Positions 50,947-63,634 of a stretch of 64,000 nt of DNA are shown piece after piece. The notes under the pieces are model-generated. The model saw only the letters and a list, made by a program, of their open reading frames with translations, did no database searches and was not told the DNA's origin. The position numbers and the translations under genes are program-made. The DNA comes from Fasciola hepatica (Eukaryota > Platyhelminthes > Trematoda > Plagiorchiida > Fasciolidae). Position 1 is the first letter of the stretch. Each line of letters starts with the position of its first letter. The stretch covers positions 3,269,001 through 3,333,000 of the forward strand of contig CANUEZ040000196.1 in NCBI GenBank assembly GCA_948099385.1, written 5' to 3'.

Positions 50947-53900
50947 CTAAGTAAAACCAAGGCATTCCCTTATGAACAATCCCCACAGATTGCTCATACA
51001 ATGCAATAGAGCAGTAGCAGAGTAGATTTGTATAATATGATTCTGCATGCAGCTTGACCACTTAACTGACCATTGGAAATTATGGAAGCACTGTACAGCT
51101 GTTTGATCCGCTAAGGGGATCATGAGCATTGCACATGGACAGAACTCACTGGGAGACACGAACAAGGGTTGGGGTGAACGAATGTCAGTGGAACACCCAA
51201 ACCACAAGGCTATCCGATATGGGTCTGAACGCTTTGTTCAACATATACAATACATGATATAGCACAATCCCCAAATTGGCTTCGGCTTTCGCTTTCGCTT
51301 TGAACGGTAACAACCAAATTCTCGCACACCAATCCAATCCTATGTTCCATCACTTCTCTATTTATGGGCCTAAATAAAACCAAGGCATTCCCTTATGAAC
51401 AATCCACACAGATTGCTCATACAATGCAATAGAGCAGTAGCAGAGTAGATTTGTATAATATGATTCTCCATGCAGCTTGAACACTGAACTGACCATTGCA
51501 AATTATGGAAGCACTGTACAGCTGTTTGATCCGCTAAGGGAATCATGAGCATTGCACATGGACAGAACCCACTCGGAGACACGAACAAGGGTTGGGGTGA
51601 ACGAATGTCAGTCGAACACCCAAACCACAAGGCTATCCGATATGGGCTCAACGCTTTGTTCAACATAGACAATACATGATATAGCACAATCCCCAAATTG
51701 GCTTCGGCTTTCGCTTTGGTTTTGAACGGTAACAACCAAATTCTCGCACACCGATCCAATCCTATGTTCCATCACTTCTCTATTTATGGGCCTAAGTAAA
51801 ACCAAGGCATTCCCTTATGAACAATCCACACAGATTGCTCATACAATGCAATAGAGCAGTAGCAGAGTAGATTTGTATAATATGATTCTGCATGCAGCTT
51901 GAACACTGAACTGACCATTGAAAATTATGGAAGCACTGTACAGCTGTTTGATCCGCTAAGGGGATCATGAGCATTGCACATGGACTGAACCTACTCGGAG
52001 ACACGAACAAGGGTTGGGGTGAACGAATGTCAGTCGAACACCCAAACCACAAGGCTATCCGATATGGGTCTCAACGCTTTGTTCAACATATACAATACAT
52101 GATATAACACAATCCCCAAATTGGCTTCGGCTTTCGCTTTCGCTTTGAAAGGTAACAACCAAATTCTCGCACACCCATCCAATCCTATGTTCCATCACTT
52201 CTCTATTTATGGTCCTAAGTAAAACCACGGCATTCCCTTATGAACAATCCACACAGATTGCTCATACAATGCAATAGAGCAGTAGCAGAGTAGATTTGTA
52301 TAATATGATTTTGCATGCAGCTTGAACACTGAACTGACCATTGGAAATTATGGAAGCACTGTACAGCTGTTTGATCCGCTAAGGGAATCATGAGCATTGC
52401 ACATGGACAGAACCCACTCGGAGACACGAACAAGGGTTGGTGTGAACGAATGTCAGTCGAACACCCAAACCACAAGGCTATCCGATATGGGTCTGAATGC
52501 TTTGTTCAACATATACAATACATGATTTAGCACAATCCCCAAATTGGCTTCGGCTTTCGCTTTCGCTTTCATCGGTACCAACCTAATTCTCGCACACCGA
52601 TCCAATCCTATGTTCCATCACTTCTCTATTTATGGGCCTAAGTAAAACCAAGGCATTCCCTTATGAACAATCCACACAGATTGCTCATACAATGCAATAG
52701 AGCAGTAGCAGAGTAGATTTGTATAATATGATTCTGCATGCAGCTTGACCACTTAACTGACCATTGGAAATTATGGAAGCACTGTACAGCTGTTTGATCC
52801 GCTAAGGGGATCATGAGCATTGCACATGGACAGAACTCACTGGGAGACACGAACAAGGGTTGGGGTGAACGAATGTCAGTCGAACACCCAAACCACAAGG
52901 CTATCCGATATGGGTCTGAACGCTTTGTTCAACATATACAATACATGATATAGCACAATCCCCAAATTGGCTTCGGCTTTCGCTTTCGCTTTGAACGGTA
53001 ACAACCAAATTCTCGCACACCAATCCAATCCTATGTTCCATCACTTCTCTATTTATGGGCCTAAGTAAAACCAAGGCATTCCCTTATGAACAATCCACAC
53101 AGATTGCTCATACAATGCAATAGAGCAGTAGCAGTGTAGATTTGTTTAATATGATTCTCCATGCAGCTTGAACACTGAACTGACCATTGCAAATTATGGA
53201 AGCACTGTACAGCTGTTTGATCCGCTAAGGGAATCATGAGCATTGCACATGGACAGAACCCACTCGGAGACACGAACAAGGGTTGGGGTGAACGAATGTC
53301 AGTCGAACACCCAAACCACAAGGCTATCCGATATGGGCTCAACGCTTTGTTCAACATAGACAATACATGATATAGCACAATCCCCAAATTGGCTTCGGCT
53401 TTCGCTTTGGTTTTGAACGGTAACAACCAAATTCTCGCACACCGATCCAATCCTATGTTCCATCACTTCTCTATTTATGGGCCTAAGTAAAACCAAGGCA
53501 TTCCCTTATGAACAATCCACACAGATTGCTCATACAATGCAATAGAGCAGTAGCAGAGTAGATTTGTATAATATGATTCTGCATGCAGCTTGAACACTGA
53601 ACTGACCATTGAAAATTATGGAAGCACTGTACAGCTGTTTGATCCGCTAAGGGGATCATGAGCATTGCACATGGACAGAACCCACTCGGAGACACGAACA
53701 AGGGTTGGGGTGAACGAATGTCAGTCGAACACCCAAACCACAAGGCTATCCGATATGGGTCTCAACGCTTTGTTCAACATATACAATACATGATATAACA
53801 CAATCCCCAAATTGGCTTCGGCTTTCGCTTTCGCTTTGAACGGTAACAATCGAATTCTCGCACACCCATCCAATCCTATGTTCCATCACTTCTCTATTTA

Positions 53901-54328
53901 TGGTCCTAAGTAAAACCACGGCATTCCCTTATGAACAATCCACACAGATTGCTCATACAATGCAATAGAGCAGTAGCAGAGTAGATTTGTATATTATGAT
54001 TTTGCATGCAGCTTGAACACTGAACTGACCATTGGAAATTATGGAAGCACTGTACAGCTGTTTGATCCGCTAAGGGAATCATGAGCATTGCACATGGACA
54101 GAACCCACTCGGAGACACGAACAAGGGTTGGTGTGAACGAATGTCAGTCGAACACCCAAACCACAAGGCTATCCGATATGGGTCTGAATGCTTTGTTCAA
54201 CATATACAATACATGATATAGCACAATCCCCAAATTGGCTTCGGCTTTCGCTTTCGCTTTCATCGGTACCAACCTAATTCTCGCACACCGATCCAATCCT
54301 ATGTTCCATCACTTCTCTATTTATGGGC
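50947..54328. repeat. 4-unit higher-order repeat, 1691 bp, two nearly identical copies
   Basis: Units 50947, 51370, 51792 and 52215 match 52638, 53061, 53483 and 53906. Reading 50947 against 52638 base by base I found two differences (CCCCAC/CCACAC and AGTGG/AGTCG). Both copies share a 1-bp loss in ATATGGGCTCAACG with CATAGACAATAC and CTTTGGTTTTGAACGG (2nd unit), and TATGGTCCTAAG, CCACGGCATT, TTTTGCATGCAG, CTGAATGC and ATCGGTACCAACC (4th unit). This is among the youngest duplications in the window. Confidence 0.85.
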
Positions 54329-56020
54329 CTAAGTAAAACCAAGGCATTCCCTTATGAACAATCCACACAGATTGCTCATACAATGCAATAGAGCAGTAGC
54401 AGAGTAGATTTAAAGAATATGATTCTCCATGCAGCTTGAACACTGAACTGACCATTGGAAATTATGGAAGCACTGTACAGCTGTTTGATCCGCTAAGGCA
54501 ATCATGAGCATTGCACATGGACAGAGCCCACACGGGGACACGAACAAGGGTTGGGGTGAACGAATGTCAGTCGAACACCCAAACCACAAGGCTATCCGAT
54601 ATGGGTATTAAAGCTTTGTTCAGCATATACAATACATGATATAGCACAATCCCCAAATTGGCTTCCGCTTTCGCTTTCGCTTTGATCGGTACCAACCTAA
54701 TTCTCGCACACCGATCCAATCCTATGTTCCATCACTTCTCTATTTATGGGCCTAAGTAAAACCAAGGCATTCCCTTATGAACAATCCACACAGATTGCTC
54801 ATACAATGCAATAGAGCAGTAGCAGAGTAGATTTGTATAATATGATTCTGCATGCAGCTTGAACACTTAACTGACCATTGGAAATTATGGAAGCACTGTA
54901 CAGCTGTTTGATCCGCTAAAAGAATCATGAGCATTGCACATGGACAGAACCCACTCGGAGACACGAACAAGGGTTGGTGTGAACGAATGTCAGTCGAACA
55001 CCCAAACCACAAGGCTATCCGATATGGGTCTGAATGCTTTGTTCAACATATACAATATATGATTTAGCACAATCCCCAAATTGGCTTCGGCTTTCGCTTT
55101 CGCTTTCATCGGTACCAACCTAATTCTCGCACACCGATCCAATCCTATGTTCCATCACTTCTCTATTTATGGGCCTAAGTAAAACCAAGGCATTCCCTTA
55201 TGAACAATCCACACAGATTGCTCATACAATGCAATAGAGCAGTAGCAGAGTAGATTTGTTTAATATGATTCTCCATGCAGCTTGAACACTGAACTGACCA
55301 TTGGAAATTATGGAAGCACTGTACAGCTGTTTGATCCGCTAAGGGAATCATGAGCATTGCACATGGACAGAACCCACTCGGAGACACGAACAAGGGTTGG
55401 GGTGAACGAATATCAGTCGAACACCCAAACCACAAGGCTATCTGATATGGGTCTCAACGCTTTGTTCAGCATATACAATACATGATATAGCACAATCCCC
55501 AAATTGGCTTCCGCTTTCGCTTTCGCTTTGATCGGTACCAACCTAATTCTCGCACACCGATCCAATCCTATGTTCCATCACTTCTCTATTTATGGGCCTA
55601 AGTAAAACCAAGGCATTCCCTTATGAACAATCCACACAGATTGCTCATACAATGCAATAGAGCAGTAGCAGTGTAGATTTGTATAATATGATTCTCCATG
55701 CAGCTTGAACACTGAACTGACCATTGGAAATTATGGAAGCACTGTACAGCTGTTTGATCCGCTAAAAGAATCATGAGCACTGCACATAGACAGAGCCCAC
55801 ACGGGGACACGAACAAGGGTTGGGGTGAACGAATGTCAGTCGAACACTCAAACCACAAGGCTATCCGATATGGGTCTCAACGCTTTGTTCAACATATACA
55901 CTACATGATATAGCACAATCCCAAAATTGGCTTTGGCTTTTGCTTTCGCTTTGATCGGTACCAACCTAATTCTCGCACACCGATCCAATCCTATGTTCCA
56001 TCACTTCTCTATTTATGGGC
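54329..56020. repeat. Run of units carrying the GGTACC variant
   Basis: Units 54329, 54752, 55175 and 55598 all have ATCGGTACCAACCTAATTC after the hexamer tract, as do 52215 (GGTACC at 52574-52579) and 53906 upstream. Unit 54329 has the rare TTTAAAGAATATG form. The variants CTAAAAGAATC (54752 and 55598) and TTCAGCATATAC (54329 and 55175) link alternate units, hinting at an 846-bp period. Confidence 0.7.
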
Positions 56021-59000
56021 CTAAGTAAAACCAAGGCATTCCCTTATGAACAATCCACACAGATTGCTCATACAATGCAATAGAGCAGTAGCAGAGTAGA
56101 TTTGTATAATATGATTCTGCATGCAGCTTGACCACTTAACTGACCATTGGAAATTATGGAAGCACTGTACAGCTGTTTGATCCGCTAAGGGAATCATGAG
56201 CACTGCACATGGACAGAGCCCACACGGGGACACGAACAAGGGTTGGGGTGAACGAATGTCAGTCGAACACCCAAACCCCAAGGCTATCCGATATGGGTCT
56301 GAACGCTTTGTTCAACATATACACTACATGATGTAGCACAATCCCCAAATTGGCTTCGGCTTTCGCTTTTGCTTTGAACGGTAACAATCGAATTCTCGCA
56401 CACCGATCCAATCCTATGTTCCATCACTTCTCTATTTATGGGCCTAAGTAAAACCAAGGCATTCCCTTATGAACAATCCACACAGATTGCTCATACAATG
56501 CAATAGAGCAGTAGCAGAGTAGATTTGTATAATATGATTCTGCATGCAGCTTGAACACTGAACTGACCATTGGAAATTATGGAAGCACTGTACAGCTGTT
56601 TGATCCGCTAAGGGAATCATGAGCATTGCACATGGACAGAACCCACTCGGAGACACGAACAAGGGTTGGGGTGAACGAATGTCAGTCGAACACCCAAACC
56701 ACAAGGCTATCCCATATGGGTCTCAACGCTCTGTTCAACATATACACTACATGATATAGCACAATCCCCAAATTGGCTTCGGCTTTCGCTTTCGCTTTGA
56801 CTGGTAACAACCAAATTCTCGCACACCGATCCAATCCTATGTTCCATCACTTCTCTATTTATGGGACTAAGTAAAACCAAGGCATTCCCTTATGAACAAT
56901 CCACACAGATTGCCCATACAATGCAATAGAGCAGTAGCAGTGTAGATTTGTATAATATGATTCTCCATGCAGCTTGAACACTGAACTGACCATTGAAAAT
57001 TATGGAAGCACTGTACAGCTGTTTGATCCGCTAAGGGAATCATGAGCATTGCACATGCACAGAACCCACTCGGAGACACGAACAAGGGTTGGGGTGAACG
57101 AATGTCAGTCGAACACCCAAACCACGAGGCTATCCGATATCGGTCTGAACGCTTTGTTCAACATATACACTACATGATATAGCACAATCCCCAAATTGGC
57201 TTCGGCTTTCGCTTTCGCTTTGAACGGTAACAACCAAATTCTCGCACACCGATCCAATCCTATGTTCCATCACTTCTCTATTTATGGGCCTAAGTAAAAC
57301 CAAGGCATTCCCTTATGAACAATCCACACAGATTGCTCATACAATGCAATAGAGCAGTAGCAGAGTAGATTTGTATAATATGATTCTCCATGCAGCTTGA
57401 ACACTGAACTGACCATTGAAAATGATGGAAGAACTGTACAGCTGTTTGATCCGCTAAGGGAATCATGAGCATTGCACATGGACAGAACCCACTCGGAGAC
57501 ACGAACAAGGGTTGGGGTGAACGAATGTCAGTCGAACACCCAAACCACAAGGCTATCCGATATGGGTCTGAACGCTTTGTTCAACATATACAATACATGA
57601 TATAGCACAATCCCCAAATTGGCTTCGGCTTTCGCTTTCGCTTTGAAAGGTAAGAACCACATACACGCACACCGATCCAATCCTATGTTCCATCACTTCT
57701 CTATTTATGGGCCTAAGTAAAACCAAGGCATTCCCTTATGGAAAATCCACACAGATTGCTCATACAATGCAATAGAGCAGTAGCAGAGTAGATTTGTATA
57801 ATATGATTCTCCATGCAGCTTGAACACTGAACTGACCATTGAAAATTATGGTAGCACTGTACAGCTGTTTGATCCGCTAAGGGAATCATGAGCACTGCAC
57901 ATGGACAGAGCCCACACGGGGACACGAACAAGGGTTGGGGTGAACGAATGTCAGTCGAACACCCAAACCCCAAGGCTATCCGATATGGGTCTGAACGCTT
58001 TGTTCAACATATACACTACATGATGTAGCACAATCCCCAAATTGGCTTCGGCTTTCTCTTTTGCTTTGAACGGTAACAATCGAATTCTCGCACACCGATC
58101 CAATCCTATGTTCCATCACTTCTCTATTTATGGGCCTAAGTAAAACCAAGGCATTCCCTTATGAACAATCCACACAGATTGCTCATACAATGCAATAGAG
58201 CAGTAGCAGAGTAGATTTGTATAATATGATTCTGCATGCAGCTTGAACACTGAACTGACCATTGGAAATTATGGAAGCACTGTACAGCTGTTTGATCCGC
58301 TAAGGGAATCATGAGCATTGCACATGGACAGAACCCACTCGGAGACACGAACAAGGGTTGGGGTGAACGAATGTCAGTGGAACACCCAAACCACAAGGCT
58401 ATCTCATATGGGTCTCAACGCTCTGTTCAACATATACACTACATGATATAGCACAATACCCAAATTGGCTTCGGCTTTCGCTTTCGCTTTGAACGGTAAC
58501 AACCAAATTCTCGCACACCGATCCAATCCTATGTTCCATCACTTCTCTATTTATGGGCCTAAGTAAAACCAAGGCATTCCCTTATGAACAATCCACACAG
58601 ATTGCTCATACAATGCAATAGAGCAGTAGCAGTGTAGATTTGTATAATATGATTCTCCATGCAGCTTGAACACTGAACTGACCATTGGAAATTATGGAAG
58701 CACTGTACAGCTGTTTGATCCGCTAAGGGAATCATGAGCATTGCACATGCACAGAACCCACTCGGAGACACGAACAAGGGTTGGGGTGAACGAATGTCAG
58801 TGGAACACCCAAACCACGAGGCTATCCGATATCGGTCTGAACGCTTTGTTCAACATATACACTACATGATATAGCACAATCCCCAAATTGGCTTCGGCTT
58901 TCGCTTTCGCTTTGAACGGTAACAACCAAATTCTCGCACACCGATCCAATCCTATGTTCCATCACTTCTCTATTTATGGGCCTAAGTAAAACCAAGGCAT

Positions 59001-59827
59001 TCCCTTATGAACAATCCACACAGATTGCTCATACAATGCAATAGAGCAGTAGCAGAGTAGATTTGTATAATATGATTCTCCATGCAGCTTGAACACTGAA
59101 CTGACCATTGAAAATGATGGAAGAACTGTACAGCTGTTTGATCCGCTAAGGGAATCATGAGCATTGCACATGGACAGAACCCACTCGGAGACACGAACAA
59201 GGGTTGGGGTGAACGAATGTCAGTCGAACACCCAAACCACAAGGCTATCCGATATGGGTCTGAACGCTTTGTTCAACATATACAATACATGATATAGCAC
59301 AATCCCCAAATTGGCTTCGGCTTTCGCTTTCGCTTTGAAAGGTAAGTACCACATACAAGCACACCGATCCAATCCTTTGTTCCATCACTTCTCTATTTAT
59401 GGGCCTAAGTAAAACCGAGGCATTCCCTTATGAACAATCCACACAGATTGCTCATACAATGCAATAGAGCAGTAGCAGAGTAGATTTGTATAATATGATT
59501 CTGCATGCAGCTTGAACACTGAACTGACCATTGGAAATTATGGAAGCACTGTACAGCTGTTTGATCCGCTAAGGGAATCATGAGCATTGCACATGGACAG
59601 AACCCACTCGGAGACACGAACAAGGGTTGGGGTGAACGAATGTCAGTGGAACACCCAAACCACAAGGCTATCCGTTATGGGTCTGAACGCTTTGTTCAAC
59701 ATATACACTACATGATATAGCACAATCCCCAAATTGGCTTCGGCTTTCGCTTTCGCTTTGAACGGTAACAACCAAATTCTCGCACACCGATCCAATCCTA
59801 TGTTCCATCACTTCTCTATTTATGGGC
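56021..59827. repeat. 4-unit higher-order repeat, 1692 bp, two copies plus a partial third
   Basis: Units 56444, 56867 and 57290 match 58136, 58559 and 58982. Shared variants: CTGCATGCAG with CGCTCTGTTC (1st), GCAGTGTAG, CATGCACAGAACC and CACGAGGC with CCGATATCGG (2nd), GATGGAAGAACTG and AAAGGTAAG with CACATACA (3rd). Units 56021 and 57713 match only in the second half (GAGCACTGCAC, AACCCCAAGG, TGATGTAGC, TTTTGCTTTGAACGG), so the junction lies within the unit. Unit 59405 again resembles 56444 and 58136. Confidence 0.8.
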
Positions 59828-62800
59828 CTAAGTAAAACCAAGGCATTCCCTTATGAACAATCCACACATATTGCTCATACAATGCAATAGAGCAGTAGCA
59901 GTGTAGATTTGTATAATATGATTCTGCATGCAGCTTGACCACTGAACTGACCATTGCAAATTATGGAAGCACTGTACAGCTGTTTGATCCGCTAAGGGAA
60001 TCATGAGCATTGCACATGGACAGAACCCACTCGGAGACACGAACAAGGGTTGGGGTGAACGAATGTCAGTCGAACACCCAAATCACGAGGCTATCCGATA
60101 TGGGTCTGAACGCTTTGTTCAACATATACACTACATGATATAGCACAATACCCAAATTGGCTTCCGCTTTCGCTTTCGCTTTGAACGGTAACAACCAAAT
60201 TCTCGCACACCGATCCAATCCTATGTTCCATCACTTCTCTATTTATGGGCCTAAGTAAAACCAAGGCATTCCCTTATGAACAATCCACACAGATTGCTCA
60301 TACAATGCAATAGAGCAGTAGCAGAGTAGATTTGTATAATATGATTCTCCATGCAGCTTGAACACTGAACTGACCATTGAAAATTATGGAAGCACTGTAC
60401 AGCTGTTTGATCCGCTAAGGGAATCATGAGCATTGCACATGGACAGAACCCACTCGGAGACACGAACAAGGGTTGGGGTGAACGAATGTCAGTCGAACAC
60501 CCAAACCACAAGGCTATCCGATATGGGTCTGAACGCTTTGTTCAACATATACACTACATGATATAGCACAATCCCCAAATTGGCTTCGGCTTTCGCTTTC
60601 GCTTTGAACGGTAACAACCAAATTCTCGCACACCGATCCAATCCTTTGTTCCATCACTTCTCTATTTATGGGCCTAAGTAAAACCAAGGCATTCCCTTAT
60701 GAACAATCCACACGGATTGCTCATACAATGCAATAGAGCAGTAGCAGAGTAGATTTGTATAATATGATTCTGCATGCAGCTTGAACACTGAACTGACCAT
60801 TGACAACTATGGAAGCACTGTACAGCTGTTTGATTTGCTAAGGGAATCATGAGCATTGCACATGGAAGGAACCCACTCGGAGACACGAACAAGGGTTGGG
60901 GTGAACGAATGTCAGTCGAACACCCAAACCACAAGGCTATCCGATATGGGTCTCAACGCTTTGTTCAACATATACAATACATGATATAGCACAATCCCCA
61001 AATTGGCTTCAGCTTTCGCTTTCGCTTTGAACGGTAACAACCGAATTCTCGCACACCGATCCAATCCTATGTTCCATCACTTCTCTATTTATGGGCCTAA
61101 GTAAAACCAAGGCATTCCCTTATGAACAATCCACACAGATTGCTCATACAATGCAATAGAGCAGTAGCAGAGTAGATTTGTATAATATGATTCTGCATGC
61201 AGCTTGAACACTGAACTGACCATTGGAAATTATGGAAGCACTGTACAGCTGTTTGATCCGCTAAGGGAATCATGAGCATTGAACATGGACAGAACTCACT
61301 GGGAGACACGAACAAGGGTTGGGGTGAACGAATGTCAGTCGAACACCCAAACCACAAGGCTATCCGATATGGGTCTCAACGCTTTGTTCAACATATACAA
61401 TACATGATATAGCACAATCCCCAAATTGGCTTCGGCTTTCGCTTTCGCTTTGAACGGTAACAACCAAATTCTCGCACACCGATCCAATCCTATGTTCCAT
61501 CACTTCTCTATTTATGGGCCTAAGTAAAACCAAGGCATTCCCTTATGAACAATCCACACAGATTGCTCATACAATGCAATAGAGCAGTAGCGGAGTAGAT
61601 TTGTATAATATGATTCTGCATGCAGCTTGACCACTTAACTGACCATTGGAAATTATGGAAGCACTGTACAGCTGTTTGATCCCCTAAGGGAATCATGAGC
61701 ACTGCACATGGAAGGAACCCACTCGGAGACACGAACAAGGGTTGGGGTGAACGAATGTCAGTCGAACACCCAAACCACAAGGCTATCCGATATGGGTCTG
61801 AACGCTTTGTTCAACATATACACTACATGATATAGCACAATCCCCAAATTGGCTTCGGCTTTCGCTTTCGCTTTGAACGGTAACAACCAAATTCTCGCAC
61901 ACCGATCCAATCCTATGTTCCATCACTTCTCTATTTATGGGCCTAAGTAAAACCAAGGCATTCCCTTATGAACAATCCCCACAGATTGCTCATACAATGC
62001 AATAGAGCAGTAGCAGAGTAGATTTGTATAATATGATTCTCCATGCAGCTTGAACACTGAACTTAACATTGGAAATTATGGAAGCACTGTACAGCTGTTT
62101 GATCCGCTAAGGGAATCATGAGCACTGCACATGGAAGGAACCCACTCGGAGACACGAACAAGGGTTGGGGTGAACGAATGTCAGTCGAACACCCAAACCA
62201 CAAGGCTATCCGATATGGGTCTGAACGCTTTGTTCAACATATACACTACATGATATAGCACAATCCCCAAATTGGCTTCGGCTTTCGCTTTGACTTTGAA
62301 CGGTAACAACCAAATTCTCGCACACCGATCCAATCCTATGTTCCATCACTTCTCTATTTATGGGCCTAAGTAAAACCAAGGCATTCCCTTATGAACAATC
62401 CACACAGATTGCTCATACAATGCAATAGAGCAGTAGCAGTGTAGATTTGTATAATATGATTCTCCATGCAGCTTGAACACTGAACTTACCATTGGAAATT
62501 ATGGAAGCACTGTACAGCTGTTTGATCCCCTAAGGGAATCATGAGCACTGCACATGGAAGGAACCCACTCGGAGACACGAACAAGGGTTGGGGTGAAAGA
62601 TTGTCAGTCGAACACCCAAACCACAAGGCTATCCCATATGGGTCTGAACGCTTTGTTCAACATATACACTACATGATATAGCACAATCCCCAAATTGGCT
62701 TCGGCTTTCGGTTTCGCTTTGAACGGTAACAACCAAATTCTCGCACACCGAACCAATCCTATGTTCCATCACTTCTCTATTTATGGGCCTAAGTAAAACC

Positions 62801-63634
62801 AAGGCATTCCCTTATGAACAATCCACACAGATTGCTCATACAATGCAATAGAGCAGTAGCAGAGTAGATTTGTATAATATGATTCTCCATGCAGCTTGAA
62901 CACTGAACTGACCATTGAAAATTATGGAAGCACTGTACAGCTGTTTGATCCGCTAAGGGGATCACGAGCATTGCACATGGAAGGAACCCACTCGGAGACA
63001 CGAACAAGGGTTGGGGTGAACGATTGTCAGTCGAACACCCAAACCACAAGGCTATCCGATATGGGTCTGAACGCTTTGTTCAACATATACACTACATGAT
63101 ATAGCACAATCCCCAAATTGGCTTCGGCTTTCGCTTTGACTTTGAACGGTAACAACCAAATTCGCGCACACCGATCCAATCCTATGTTCCATCACTTCTC
63201 TATTTATGGGCCTAAGTAAAACCAAGGCATTCCCTTATGAACAATCCTCTCAGATTGCTCATACAATGCAATAGAGCAGTAGCAGAGTAGATTTGTATAA
63301 TATGATTCTCCATGCAGCTTGAACACTGAACTGACCATTGAAAATTGTGGAAGCACTGTACAGCTGTTTGATCCGCTAAGGGGATCATGAGCATTGCACA
63401 TGGAAGGAACCCACTCGGAGACACGAACAAGGGTTGGGGTGAACGAATGTCAGTCGAACACCCAAATCACAAGGCTATCCGATATGGGTCTCAACGCTTT
63501 GTTCAACATATACACTACATGATATAGCACAATCCCCAAATTGGCTTCGGCTTTCGCTTTGGTTTTGAACGGTAACAACCAAATTCTCGCACACCGATCC
63601 AATCCTATGTTCCATCACTTCTCTATTTATGGGC
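59828..63634. repeat. Right subarray with weak dimeric pattern
   Basis: Nine units. CATGGAAGGAACCC replaces CATGGACAGAACCC in units 60674, 61520, 61943, 62366, 62789 and 63212. CTTTGACTTTGAACGG occurs after 62285, 63135 and 63975, exactly two units apart each time, while the units between carry GGTTTCGC or GGTTTTG forms. Units 61943 and 62366 each have a TAA in the spurious 86-codon frame from CTTAACATTGG and CTTACCATTGG. Confidence 0.7.
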
